Below are positions 25,101-36,572 of a stretch of DNA of 64,000 nt, one piece after another. Location of the stretch: assembly GCF_027943255.1 (NCBI RefSeq), contig NC_072895.1:79920001-79984000 (forward strand), given 5' to 3'. The notes below the pieces were generated by a model. It was not told the DNA's origin. It saw nothing but the letters and a program-made list of their open reading frames with translations, and ran no database searches. Within the stretch, counting starts at the first letter, position 1; each line of letters starts with the position of its first letter. This DNA comes from Anastrepha obliqua (Eukaryota > Arthropoda > Insecta > Diptera > Tephritidae). The position numbers were made by a program, and so were the translations under genes.

Positions 25101-25168
25101 AAGCAGCAACAACAATGGCAACAATAAAACGCGAGGTCATTAGTATCGACGATGGACGCACCGACTGA
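22163..25168 (+). CDS. rib: BTB / Pipsqueak-HTH transcription factor, probably Ribbon
   Basis: A nuclear DNA-binding regulator of the BTB-psq class. Two coding exons join in phase 0: to 23690 (AAG/GTCAGT donor) and from 23840 (cccttacag acceptor), around a 149-bp intron. I favour the ATG at 22539 because of its strong context (agccATGg) and because the BTB domain starts 17 residues later; this gives 826 residues. The frame stays open upstream to the acceptor at 22162 (Ser/Thr/Pro-rich), so an upstream start is possible. The BTB domain (about 18-135) has YCLRWNNH, FKAHRVVLAANSPYF and MRALLDYMYTGEV. A Ser/Pro linker follows, then a psq helix-turn-helix at about 428-472 (YKQYTRSDIMSAI ... SALQASRKFGVPSRTLYDKV) and an Arg/Glu/Asp/His-rich tract (about 604-708). 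In Drosophila, Ribbon controls tracheal and salivary-gland shape. The BTB sequence fits Ribbon better than bab, lov or psq, from memory. Confidence 0.72.
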
Positions 25169-25780
25169 TTAATGCTATCCATGGCGTGGCACTACGCAAC
25201 CGATACTTGTTACGAATCATTGTTTCTGACCCGTTGACTGTCTGCCATACAGACCATACAATGCTTGAACAAGGCTGCAGAGAAATGGGGAACTGACATA
25301 ACATAGCATAGCATAACATTAATAACTTCTTAAGTAAGCTAGTTATGATAAAATTATGATCTTATATAATGTACACATATACGTTACTGCAATAGTGCAA
25401 TAAGTGGATGGAGCAATGGGCAGTACTAAAAGAAGCTTTAAGTGAGTTCCCAAATGTTTTTAACGTATGTAAGGAACAGCAAAATATGCGGAACGTAGTA
25501 GAGAATTACACAAGTTAAACTTTTTCGTGAACCTAGTAAATATGTTTTAAATATATATGTATATATATATATTTTTTTTTTTGTTGGCGTAATTTAGTTA
25601 AATAGCAAGAATTATGTTTTTACGGAATACGAATGGGTTTATTAAAAAACTGAAAGCCAGATATTCCTTAAAAATGCATTTGCGTTTCGTTCAAAAGGAA
25701 AAAGAAAGAAAAGAAAAAGGAAGCTACTGTTGTCGGAATCACCCTGTGCCTAAAAGTAGACTTTTATAAATAAAACTGAT
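25169..25780 (+). other. Probable 3' UTR of the BTB-psq gene
   Basis: Non-coding sequence directly after the TGA at 25166-25168. A canonical AATAAA occurs at 25769-25774, which would place polyadenylation shortly after 25780. The transcript end is not proven; other A-rich candidates lie further down. Confidence 0.4.
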
Positions 25781-28700
25781 ATGCTACACGTTAGATATGT
25801 AGTACTAAAAGTGTAAAATTAGATTTAGAATGAAACAAACAAAGAAGTGAGTATAGGACGCAAAATTAACCTCGGCTCAGAAATTTTTATGTAGAACATA
25901 ATGATCATTTGTTCACCCCACAAAAAAAAAAGGAAATGCCACTTTGATGCATGTGCTAACGTAGAGACAAAACTCACCACCGTTTATAACTTTAAAAGAA
26001 GAAAACTTACACAAGACTGAAGAAGAGATGAAAGTCCGGAAAGCGGAAATGCAGAATCTGGAGAAATTAAAGAAAATTTCACTAAAAATCGCAGTTCGGT
26101 TGAAAAATTGTGCATGTATGTACATGCAGAACAGCGAACTTCTAGAAGAGAGAGGAGACAACCAGAGAAAAAACAGACCCATTCCAACACCAAAATTTGC
26201 AAACGACATTCACCATTCAAAATATTACAATAATTAGTGCTAAAAGGTATAAATTCGGAACCAATAGGTTTTTAGTTGGGTGAATGTTGGGCTCGAGTTA
26301 TGATAGATCAGGGTTGAGTATGGAATTTTCGAAATTGTAACAAATCCTCTTAAAAATTATACTTTTTGTAATAAAATTGTACTAATTTTTGTTTTTGTGA
26401 TTAATTAATATCTTCATTTGAAAATTATTTTTTGTTTTTTTATATAACAATAAGCATAAGAAAACACAAAGGATAATAACCACGGTATCGTTTACGTTTT
26501 CAGTAATGAATTTAAAATTAGAATGACACCAGTTGTCTGCCAAAAAGCTTTTCGTCCACGGTAATGTTTTCTAAACTAGTTTCACCGCTTTCTAATTTCC
26601 ATTTTCATATTGCACTCTGGCTTTTTTTCTTCTTCTTCTTTTGTTTTTACTAAAGAGGGCACTGAATCATTAAAAAAATATGTTAAATTCTATTAAGCTT
26701 ATTAAAACCATTGCAATACAAAAATAATGATATTATCGGCATTATTTATCAAAACTGTATCCGTTGTACTTAAGTACTTTCATTAGTGGTATTGTATGGA
26801 AAAAGTACAATTGCATCGAAAAACCCAACTCTGTGGTGGATGAACGAACCGTTAGCAAAAACTTAACAAGACAAGAAGATGCAATCCCGGCCGGTTTGTC
26901 TAACAAAACTCATCTAGAAAATTTCACCACCAAAATTCACATTAGAATTAATTCGAATCAGTTCAGAACTAATTGGCAGAGAACGTCTAAAAAAGAAGGT
27001 GCAACTTAAGTACTAAAATCTAACGAATTGGATTTAACTATGATAGATTTTGTGATGGTGAATTTTGTGCGCCAGTTTTAGTAGATGAATTACACCTATA
27101 CTGTTATAATACGACTCCACTAAAGACCAAGGCATGGGTATGCAGGTTTTGTGTTTCAGAGATAGCCAAATGTTTCCATTGGGTGTTTGATGAAAATTGT
27201 GTTTAAACTGTAAATCGTTTATTTAATTTTTTATTTTGAAGTGCGATCTGCTGCAATTGTAAAATGATGCATAAAATCGAAAATTTTTTTGCTGACTTTG
27301 TAATTTTATTTTGAAGTAATAACTAGTGACGCAACGACATATAATTAAAAAATCATATATAAATTTTAGACACCTGCAGTCAATTAAATTGTCTCGCTAT
27401 TGGACAACTCGCAAAACATTGTTGTCAGATTTCCTAAGAAGAACACAATGACAAAAGAGAAAACGTTAAGTAAATGAACACCGCGATTTTATATTAAATT
27501 GCATGCAAACCCAAAACAATGAGCTGAGAAAGTTTGAAATGGATTTGAGTTGTAATATTTGTATGGGATGTGACAAGCCTTTTGGCTGGATTTTGCGCTT
27601 AAACACGCTAGAGACAGCAAACCCAAGAATAAGCTGCGGTGGAAACGCATTAAACACTCGTTGCAATAGGTGTTTGTTTAGGTGGTGATTTCTCCTAGCC
27701 GAGTTTTATTAGTGGAACGGGCTGGCAACTGAACCTTGTTGTTTTATATTGTATGTATGTTCTTCGGCGCAGTATCGGGCCCGTCCCGTCAACAAAACAC
27801 GATAGGGAATTTGTCTTAATTAAAACTAATTGGCTCTAAATAGATTGTAATCTGGTCGAATTGGCTTTTTGTGCGCTGGATTCGCCTAGCCGAGTTCAGT
27901 TAGAGAAATGGGACGTGATTGCACTTTCTTGTCTTTGAATTTGGGTGGATAACTGCTTCAAAAACAGTTATGCATTATTCTATTGCATGCCCTTAAAAGT
28001 GGATTTCCTAAACAAATGTTGAAATAAACGGTTGTCCTCGTTAAATGAAATGAATTTAAAATAAGAAAACTACACACATAAAGCCTTCTTAGGCGAGGCG
28101 TTGTGCAAAATGAAATGCCATTAGTAAACTTTAGAAGCTATTAATTGTCATATTTGTGTTTAGTGCTTAAAGAGAATTTTCAAAAACAAAAAAAAAAATA
28201 GTTTTCAAAACTACACTCAAATCAATTTGTAATCTTTGAACGTTGTATGCCAGTGATTTGTTTATATAAATATCCACAGACTAGTAATTAAGCTAAAAAA
28301 AAATCTGCTGCACTATTTAGATGTCTACTTTTAATTTAGTATTTTTTCTTAAATTAATAATAAAGTCGCTCAAGTATGAAGAATATATAAGTAAGTATAG
28401 TTACCAACTAAGTGAATATACATATTTACAACAATTCTACCTCAAATCAAATATAAGTACTGCGGCGTTGTAAAGTCCTTGTGGACATGTGCATACATAC
28501 TTACATATGTATGTACGTACATGAGTACAGATGTTAAATTTTTGTTTGTAGCTTTTACTTTATTGTAATAAATATTTTTAAATTTTTTTTTTTTTAATTT
28601 TGAAAATTCGCCACAAACTAAGTTCAATTTTAAAAGACTGACACTTACCACAAAATAATAAAAAAAACATACAATAACAGACAGGATTTCAGATGGAACA

Positions 28701-29397
28701 TTTAGACTCCTGATGAACCAGTAAATGTTAAATTTATTTCCATTTTCATGAAAATTAATTCAAAAATCGACAAAAACCGTACAATGTATTTTTAACATTT
28801 CAAAAATAAATCGGTAATAATTCATAGTATAAATTCTCAAATCTTCTAATTTTAAACACACAAAGAATATTTATTCTGATAAATATTCAAAATCTGCGCT
28901 GGGGGCAATGCAATTAAAATTTGGATTGGCGTTTCGCATTCAACAAAAATTCAGATAAATTGAATTAATAAATTTAACTGTAAATAATATAAATTCAAGT
29001 AGAAAATTTCAGAGTCTATTATTATAGTTTGTAAGATTATGTATCTATGTATGTATGTAAGTTTATATGTCTTTTTTAAAATTTGATAAAGTAATTTGAA
29101 ACAGTTAAAACCAGAATTTGGTAAAATTGTCATGTTTATTTTTCGTTTAAATTAAATTTTATTTTGTGTCCACGTAAAGTGTTGATTCCATTGCCAGTAA
29201 CATTTCGTTGGTTAAAAACAGTTTACATACGAGTATATGCACATAGTTAGATTAGTATCCTTAAATTAATCCGAATTCAGATTTTAGTATATTAAAACAT
29301 GTTGACTGATAAATTCAAAACCAAGAAACGCAAACAAACTTCAAATAAAAAACTAAGTTAAAAATTAGCTGAAAACGCTTTTAAATCAATTATATAC
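25781..29397. other. Gene-poor stretch
   Basis: No domain-bearing frame, tRNA or transposon end was recognised over ~3.6 kb. Frames at 26028-26237, 26764-27009 and 27503-27688 are short and featureless. Near 27690 and 27890 there are two loosely similar segments sharing CCTAGCCGAGTT; they may be an old repeat. Confidence 0.45.
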
Positions 29398-29402
29398 AAT
29401 AT

Positions 29403-29961
29403 TTGCATACGATTTTCCGAGCAGTGGAAGTTGATGTCGAGAAAATGTCAAGGCATTATAAAGGGTCTTTCAAAAGTGAAGGGGGTGGGCCTTATTGACT
29501 TTCGTTTCACATACGAAGCCTTGCCTCCCTTAAGGACGAAAACCACTCTGGCAATGTTTGTTGTTGTTGTTGTTGTTGTTGTAGCATCAATACTAATGGT
29601 CGATACTCCCGATATGTGGAAACGTTAAGGCAAGCCTTTACGATATTTGTGAGAAGGAGACTTGGAAGGTCATAGGCCGCTTGTAATTCAGCGGAAAAGA
29701 TGCCATCTTGAGTCCTTGAGATGTATGCTCCGTTGGACGGACATACCATAATTACCATTTAACCTTTTTCTAACTTATGATGTTCCCGGAGATACTGCTG
29801 GTTCTCAAGTTAACAGTGTTATAAGCAAGGGCCCTTGTGTACCTAGGAAAATGCGTGCGCATTAGAACTTCTTGCATTTTGTTGCATAAATATACGATTT
29901 GCCCAGCAGTGGAAGTTGATGTCGAGCAATATTCAAGGCATTGTAAAGGGTCTTTCAAAAG
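29403..29961. repeat. Pair of ~75-bp direct repeats around an insertion
   Basis: 29403-29478 and 29889-29961 share GCAGTGGAAGTTGATGTCGA and AAAGGGTCTTTCAAAAGTG. The second copy ends in the left terminal repeat of the mariner composite. The ~410 bp between them includes a (GTT)8-TAGCATC tract at 29560-29587, resembling the tail of a CAA-type element, and no intact gene. Confidence 0.6.
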
Positions 29962-30018
29962 TGACGCCTAGATGTCAGTAGTGAAAAACTCCTAGTCGGT
30001 ACCTTTTTTTAGTCATCT

Positions 30019-30235
30019 TTGACATTTGTCAAGTGGACAGATGTATTATTTTGCACGATAGATATTAAAACTATTGAAACTTATTATGAAAATGGTCGAT
30101 CTTTAAGGGCAACATATCGCAAAACTCATAATTTTTTGGTGGAAACAATCACCCGAATGAGTCGAAAATTCAAAGGTTGGCGAAAAATGTTCAAGAAACT
30201 GGTTCTGTCGAGAATAGAAATAGGGCAGTCGGTTC
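30019..30235 (+). pseudogene. Mariner transposase N-terminal fragment
   Basis: The plus-strand frame contains IDIKTIETYYENGRSLRATY and then TITRMSRKFKG, resembling the HTH part of D,D41D-type mariner transposases. It is cut off by the CAA-tailed element starting near 30228; the remaining residues of that open frame belong to the insert and its (GTT)n tract. Confidence 0.65.
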
Positions 30236-30336
30236 AGCGTTGCCGAAAGGATCCGGATATATATTCTGTCACTCAAGCAGCATTCCCCGTACACGTATTG
30301 GGAATGAATATGCTGCTACAACAACAACAACATGAT
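30228..30336 (+). repeat. CAA-tailed hairpin element, copy 5
   Basis: Plus-strand copy: CAGTCGGTTCAGCGTTGCCG, CCGGATATATATTCTGTCAC, the GCATTCCCCGTACACGTATT hairpin, then TATGCTGCTACAACAACAAC. It is inserted in the mariner N-terminal fragment and faces copy 6 head-on. Confidence 0.8.
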
Positions 30337-30379
30337 AGGAAAAGGGTTGGCAGACCAAAAACTGTAAGTTCTGTTGTGG

Positions 30380-30392
30380 TTGTTGCTGCTGC

Positions 30393-30437
<45 letters not shown>

Positions 30438-30548
30438 AGCAGCAAAAACATTTCCCATACACGTGCGGGGAGTGTTACTGGAGTGACAGTCCTTAACCGG
30501 ATATATAGTAAATCCGGGACGTTCCGGTAGCGCAGAAGCGACTGCAGG
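30380..30548 (-). repeat. CAA-tailed hairpin element, copy 6, with long (GTT)n
   Basis: Minus-strand copy with the longest tail in the window: about fifteen GTT units at 30392-30436, followed by TAGCAGCAAAAACATTTCCC, the GTGCGGGGAGTGTTACTGG side of the hairpin and CGGGACGTTCCGGTAGCG. The poly-Gln and poly-Val readings here are microsatellite translations, not genes. Confidence 0.8.
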
Positions 30549-30624
30549 GGGAAGTTCTGTTGAGAATATTGCTGCTGTAGCGTCGACATCTCGACGTTTG
30601 TAAATTATGTAATTTTTCACATGT

Positions 30625-31720
30625 ATTAAGTTGGGGAATAAGTTCGTAGCGTTTTTACCGAACACTTTTATTTAAACAAAAATCAATAATTATATGAAGT
30701 TAATCAATTTTATATTCCCCGTTGCTGTTTACAACCTCTTCCCACCTCTCGATCAATTTGTTGATGCCGTTCCACCAAATTTGGATTTGGATTAGATTAT
30801 TGAGCCAGTTTTTAAGGACCTCTCTGTTATCGAAGGTAACGCCCTTCGTATGGTTTGGCAGGGAGCCGAAAAAATGGGAATACGGCGGATGCTGAAGAAA
30901 CTCTCATTCGACCTCTTAGCGTGCGGCTATGACGACTTGTACAACATGTCGCCTGGCGTTGTCGTGAAGGAGTGTGGTGTGACCATGTCGATCAAGTATT
31001 TTCAGTCGAATGACCTCATTGGCGCGATGTACATGGGACATGTAGAGATCTTGGTTGACCGTGGCATTCTTTTCGAACATTTTCCAGTGCACCATGACCT
31101 CCCAGTCCCACCAAACACATATCATGATCTTTGGATGAGGCGTGGCGTATCTCCTGGACCACCCACTCCTTTCTTTGCTTCATGTTGATGTGAAGGCACC
31201 ATTTCTCATCTCGAGTGACGACTCGGTACAAAAAGCGCTGTTTATGACCGCGTATTGCTCGATGGCTGGCGAGATGCGGAGACGCAATTTGAAGGTGATT
31301 TTCTTTGTTTTTTTTGTTTTGTTGAGCTCGTGTGGCCCCAGGTAATTGAGAATCATTTTATGATCGCAGTTCATATTTGCCGCCAATTCCCGACTAGTTT
31401 GGCGACCGTTCTCCTTCAAATGTAATTTAAGACGTTTTTCATCGAATTCAGAAGGCTTTCCGCTGCGGAACGTATAATCGACGTCAAAGTCGCAAATTTT
31501 TAGTTTTGCAATCCATTTCCGTGCTGTAGACTCGCTTATGACACCTTCTCCATACACGTCGCAAATGTCTCGGGCTGCTTCGGCATCTCTTTGACCTCGA
31601 TGAAAAGCAAAGAAGAGCAGATGTCGAAAATGTTGATTTTTGCCTCCTGCTCTGTAGAGCAGAAAGAGCTCCATCGGATGAATACTTAACCTTTGCCAAT
31701 CAGCAAACAAATCGCTGTAG
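30625..31720 (-). mobile_element. D,D34D mariner element D
   Basis: The left end TTGGGGAATAAGTTCGTAGC at about 30629 looks like a mariner terminal repeat. I could not find its partner on the right, so the 5' end of the element is lost or diverged. The coding remnant on the minus strand is nearly full length. Confidence 0.72.
30700..31676 (-). pseudogene. Mariner D,D34D transposase pseudogene
   Basis: Minus-strand pieces in order: an HTH region (YRAGGKNQHFRHLLFFAFHR, then GVISESTARKWIAKLK and FRSGKPSEFDE); VVTRDEKWCLHINMKQRKEW with the first catalytic Asp; LLHDNARRHVVQ with the second; and a C terminus GSLPNHTKGVTFDNREVLKN ... NGEYKID before a stop at 30700-30702. Three frame changes separate the parts and the third catalytic block is scrambled, so it is dead. 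Several motifs resemble mellifera/irritans-type mariners. Confidence 0.85.
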
Positions 31721-31865
31721 AATAAAAGAAAATATAAAATTTAAAAATACAATATTTGTGAAGAGACGAGTTTTGAATAAAAAATAGTGAAACCTGGAAG
31801 AATATAAATTTTTACATGTTTTATTTTAAAACAGCATCAAGGCGCGTGTATTGAAAGACCCTTTA

Positions 31866-32283
31866 TTGGGTGTGAATACTTTAATCTCATGCTGGAGAAC
31901 ACAGTGGGGGAACTGATGTAGTGCAAGTTGCGCAACCGAAACGCTTATTTTGCATTAAACAAGTTCCCTGGTTCAGGTTGCGTGTCCTTTCCCGCAAGAT
32001 CTAGTAACACTTCTGCAGATGTCAGATATTTTTCCCACTTTTGATGTATTTTTTAAATAAAACCCGTTGAATAAAAGGAAACATTTTATATTTTAAACTT
32101 TTTTATTCACCTATTTATGTGGTTTAAATTAACTTTTTGATTTTGAGTGGTTGGAGCAAACACTTTTTCATTTCAATAAAAAACTTGATCTGCTTTTTAT
32201 TTCTTTTTTTTATTAACAAAAAATTGGCGGAATAAGCCATCGTGTCGTGTTTATATATATTATATATATGTTTATATATTATA
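31866..32283. other. Non-coding stretch
   Basis: AT-rich with (TATA)n near 32255-32280. Nothing else was recognised. Confidence 0.4.
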
Positions 32284-34523
32284 CTAGCAAACCCGGCCCC
32301 CTTCGCTGGGCACACTAAAATAGAATAGATATGGTTTAGAACAGAAAATATATAGTTTTCATATTATTTATTTCTTTATTCTTTATTCAAGGGCTTTGGC
32401 ATAAGCAATATTTTTTGTTTTTCTATTTGTTTTTGAGTAAATATAAAATATAAATTGAAAATCAGGAAAAAAGAAGATTGTTTTTAAATTTCAAATCAAC
32501 GCATATGAATAACTAAGAAACAATCGTCTTTTTTCCTGATCATCCATGAATTTTTCGTTTCAATTTATATGTTTTATTAAGCATTGGAGCTTTTTTAACC
32601 ATTATCCATTTATATTTTTCAAAAAAAACAAAAAACGAAAAAAATTGTTTTTTCCACGAACACTAATTTCATTCGGATTTCACATTAAATTCTCAAATTT
32701 CGTAAGAAATTATTCACTGTTCCAAAATCCACTCCAAAAAAATTCACAAACAATTTTTACATGTTGCACTTACGTTTTTTCCTTATGGCATCCAAATCAG
32801 AAAGAAATATTGACATATTATAACTCACACTGTCAATTTGACAGTTCAGTTCCGCCCCAAGCGTTAAAAAAGTAAGCGACATTATGGCTGGCTCAAAAGA
32901 ACGCTGTACCCGTTGCCAGTGCTCCTAATTACAACCAAACTTTACGAAACCCATTTTCAATACTTACTTAACAATGTGCGCAAGTTTGGTTTAATTCGGT
33001 GCAAAGACACGGCGGGTCCACGTTTTGGCATATATTTCGAGACCCTAGTCATCAATAGGTATGAAAATTACCCCCTATTAAAGCACTTATCAACAGCTTT
33101 CATTTGATACCCATATTGTACATACACAACCAAAGGTTACCCGGGTCCACGTTTTGACCTATATCTCGAGACCCCAGTCACGGAGCGGCATGAAAAATAC
33201 TCTGTAATAAAGCATTCACCAACAGCTTTCATTTGATACCCATATTGTACATACACGTCCGAAGGTTACCCGGGTCCACGTTTTGACCTCTATCTCGAGA
33301 CCCTATCTACCAATAGGTATTCAAACTATACGGAAATCATCTTCAATACCTACTTAACAATGTGTGTAAGTTTGGTTTAATTCGGTTCAAAGACACGGCG
33401 GGTCCACGTTTTGGCATATATTTCGAGACCCTAGTCATCAATAGGTATGAAAATTACCCCGTATTAAAGCACTTATCAACAGCTTTCATTTGATATCCAT
33501 ATTGTACAAACACATTCTAGGGTCCACGTTTTGGTCTCTATCTCGACACCCTAGTCACGGAGCGGATGGAAGTACTCTGAACTAAAGCATTCACCAACAG
33601 CTTCCATTTGATACCCATATTGTACATACACATCCGAAGGTTACCCGGGTCCACGTTTTGACCTATATCTCGAGACCCTATCTACCAATAGGTATCCAAA
33701 CTATACGGAAACCATCTTCAATACCTCCTTAACAACGTGTGTAAGTTTGGTTTAATTCGGTTCAAAGACACGGCGGGTCCACGTTTTGGCATATATTTCC
33801 AGACCCTAGTCATCAATAGGTATGAAAATTACCCCGTATTAAAGCACTTATCAACAGCTTTCATTTGATACCCATATTGTGCATACACAACCAAAGGTTA
33901 CCCGGGCCCACGTTTTGACCTATATCTCGAGACCCCAGTCACGGAGCGGCATGAAAAATACTCTGTACTAAAGCATTCACCAACAGCTTCAATTTGATAT
34001 CCATATTGTACAAACACATTCTAGGTTCCACGTTTTGGTCTCTATCCGAGACCCTAGTCACGGAGCGGCATGAAAAATACTCTGAACTAAAGCATTCACC
34101 AACAGCTTCCATTTGATACCCATATTGTACATACACATCCGAAGGTTACCCGGGTTCACGTTTTGACCTATATCTCGAGCCCTATCCACCAATAGGTATC
34201 CAAACTATACGGAAACCATCTTCAATACCTTCTTAGCATTGTGTGTAAGTTTGGTTTAATTCGGTGCAGACACGGCCGGTTAGCGAACACACACAAAAAG
34301 TTGACTTTATTTTATATATAAGATTTTTTTCAGTTTGGGTCCGAAAAATCCAAATATCTTACGGAACCCTATTTTTATCCAAAATAAAATGTAATCCATG
34401 TTACTCTTGGATAATGTAGTTTTCGAATGGTGAAAGAATTTTTAAAATCGGTCCAGTAGTTTTTGAGCCTATTCGTTACAAACAAACAAACAAAGTTTTC
34501 CTCTTTATAATATTAGTATAGAT
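32284..34523. repeat. Dispersed repeat enclosing a tandem array
   Basis: The left edge reads TATACTAGCAAACCCGGCCC and the right edge TATAATATTAGTATAGAT, so the extreme ends form a short inverted pair (TATACTA/TAGTATA). The right part contains CCTATTCGTTACAAACAAAC, a motif I associate with widespread insect repeats, though I cannot name the family. The middle is the tandem array at 32980-34270. No transposase or RT frame was seen. Confidence 0.55.
32980..34270. repeat. Tandem array of ~126-bp units (about ten copies)
   Basis: The landmark TCCACGTTTT (with small changes) recurs at about 33017, 33146, 33274, 33403, 33522, 33649, 33778, 33906, 34027 and 34154, a spacing of 119-129 bases. A higher-order pattern is marked by AAGTTTGGTTTAATTCGG at 32982, 33368, 33743 and 34247; the third interval is ~504 instead of ~380, so one extra unit was gained there. 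Shared words include TCAACAGCTTTCATTTGATA and CTATATCTCGAGACCC. Confidence 0.85.
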
Positions 34524-34524
34524 A

Positions 34525-34585
34525 ATTGGCGCGTACACCCGTTTTGGGTGTTTGACCGAGCTACTCCTCCTATTTGTGCACCTTG
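34525..34585 (-). repeat. tRNA-derived SINE, 3' fragment
   Basis: AATTGGCGCGTACACCC then TTTTGGGTGTTTGACCGAGC: the 3' ~60 bp of the SINE, minus strand. It begins within a few bases of the dispersed repeat's right edge. Confidence 0.75.
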
Positions 34586-35010
34586 ATATTGTATGTGTTA
34601 ATTGGGGTATTAAAAATTTTCAAAGCATACTTTCAGGCGGTCGCATTAAAATCAGCGATACTACGTGACGTTTTACAAAGCAGATCGATTGTCTTTCATG
34701 TGTGTTAAGGATTACCTTCATTTTCAAATCTTCGTGAAAAGTTTCAAATAAAGTTGATCTTATTTATGATAAAGTTATGTGTCTCGATAGTTCGCTATTT
34801 TAATAATAATTGAGGAAATAAACAAACCGATTTGCGAAATTAACAAAATTCGTGTAGAATCTTTGGAAACCATTAATGATTACAAAAGCACTCAAATGTT
34901 GCTCGAATCAACCAGTTTTTATATAATTTTTTGTAGATAAATTTAAGAGTGTAGGAATCTGTGAAATTACAACGATTTCAACGAACAAAGATATGATAAA
35001 ATTGATGTGG
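34586..35010. other. Non-coding stretch
   Basis: AT-rich; nothing was recognised. Confidence 0.4.
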
Positions 35011-35760
35011 TTACTGAATAAAAAAAGGCATCGAACTGAGGCAACGAACAGACTGAATGGGAGCACCACAGGTAATGTACGACGTTCCCACTACGTTACT
35101 TAGTTTAAGGAACATAAAGTGATTCACCTTATCACTATTGAGAAATAGGTGCGACCGACCACACCATAAATGCAATATGTTGATCCCTAGAAAATTCATC
35201 AGAACTCTTAATCGAAGAGAAAACTCTTGGGTCGTCCACGTAAAGTAAGAATCTAGAAAACAAAAAAAAGGTCCTAAGATGCCTTCTTGAGGTATGTCAG
35301 ATGATGCAATTAAGAGAGAATATAAGAAACCGCCTCGATTGAGGCCACGCAGCAGATATTACTTAAATACTCGTAGGAATTCAGCCACTTCAGAAATTGA
35401 GAGTGTAAACCAAGCATAACCAACCTGCGCAATACTCGTAGAATGCAATGGGATACTTTGTCGTTTGTAGTTTGGAAAAATCTGTGTATATGCAATCAAC
35501 TTGGAGTCCAGATAAGACATGTCAATGCAGTATTCGTTAAAACCGCTAGGTTTGTAAGCGTAGACCGTCCAGCGCGACAAAGCAATGCTGGTGAGGTGAG
35601 ATTGAACTCTTAACGGCAAAACACATTTCCTCTTTCACTATACTCGCGAACAGTTTAGAAATAGTAGACAGCTTAGAGATAGATCTATAGTTAGTAACAT
35701 CATTATTTTTGCCGGTTTTGAAAATTGGGGTATTTGATGTTAATTTCCATTTCAAAGTCA
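35011..35760 (-). pseudogene. Non-LTR reverse transcriptase relic
   Basis: Minus-strand pieces of one RT with several frameshifts: TPIFKTGKNNDVTNYRSIS (35600-35740), FQTTNDKVSHCILRVLRRL and SQFLKWLNSYEYLSN (35350-35480), LLYVDDPRVFSS with the catalytic YVDD box near 35235-35255, and NSDKVNHFMFLK just after. The order matches fingers-palm-thumb of a CR1/Jockey-like RT. The endonuclease and 3' parts are absent. Confidence 0.72.
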
Positions 35761-35761
35761 G

Positions 35762-36014
35762 TCTGCGTCGTTCCGGTAACGTAGAACGGCAATAGAGGCT
35801 TGTTAGAGTTGAATCACAACTGTTCTTTTAAATCGGCATCATAAGAATAGTAAATTACTGTTAATAATGAAATGTTCAAGGAAAATATTTATAGAAAACT
35901 GCATTATTTTTATTTACGTATTAATCTTCATTTATCTATGCAAAATACACGATGTACAGAATGCAGAGGTCTGGCCAACATCGGGACGTTCCGGTAACGT
36001 AGAACCGACTGTCG
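35762..36014 (-). repeat. Two end fragments of the CAA-tailed element
   Basis: 35762-35787 (CGTTCCGGTAACGTAGAACG) and 35983-36014 (GACGTTCCGGTAACGTAGAA, then CCGACTGTCG) are 5'-end pieces of the CAA-tailed element, minus orientation. Neither carries the 3' hairpin or (GTT)n. Confidence 0.6.
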
Positions 36015-36572
36015 TAGGAAAGGGTAGGCTTTTGCTTTAAAAATCGTATTTCTAAATCTATAATTTCTATATTCTATATTTCTTATTCAGAGCATACAAA
36101 TGTATTCTACTTGCCCTGCTTGCTAATGGATAGTGAGGGTTTTTCTTAGCCTGTCTTCGATGTTTCGTTTCCAGTCGACTTTATTAGTCTAGAATAATCC
36201 CGAGGTACCCTCGGTAGCAAGTGTAAGTTCCACTACATTTGGTGAAAGGGTCTTGAAAGCAAGTACAGCGCACGCTCGATAACATGAACTAATTCAAACC
36301 AAGACAGTTCACGTTAACAAAAGTGTTCACGTTTTGGAATGCCCAAAAAGACTAAGTAAATATATTTTTTCACATTTAAATTCACATTTTATTCTTGTTT
36401 TCGTTACATTTTAATTGAAAATTAAGTCATACCATGGTTTTATTTAAAAAAAATCAGTCATCTACTGTAGCATTAAGTAAACTTTAAATTTAACTTGCTG
36501 TTCATTTTTGAAATCAAACAGATCGAAACATCGTGTTACCAGACGGTTGCACAAATTGCCAAGCAATGTTGC
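36015..36572. other. Non-coding stretch
   Basis: No gene or repeat boundary was recognised. Confidence 0.4.

Larger units (their letters stand above)
29945..31865. mobile_element. Composite of nested mariner elements
   Basis: The outer ends are inverted: AAAGGGTCTTTCAAAAGTGA on the left, and GTATTGAAAGACCCTTTA on the right, preceded by GGCGCG. Inside, left to right, are an N-terminal transposase fragment (plus strand), two CAA-tailed elements facing each other, and a separate D,D34D mariner on the minus strand. The order implies at least three insertions into the outer element. Confidence 0.68.

Noticed and set aside
24465..25182. Long open frames of 148 and 200 codons antisense to the rib-like second exon.
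   Set aside because: They mirror the Arg/Glu-rich codons of the real gene on the other strand and contain no independent motif.
26028..27009. Small genes from short open frames downstream of the rib-like gene.
   Set aside because: Frames of 60-98 codons with no domains, no splice-compatible partners and AT-driven composition.
30269..30665. Poly-Gln, poly-Thr and poly-Val proteins in several frames.
   Set aside because: They are translations of the (GTT)n/(CAA)n tail of a dispersed repeat. The same repeat gives similar RYRND-type peptides at 12928, 13670, 46111 and 51215.
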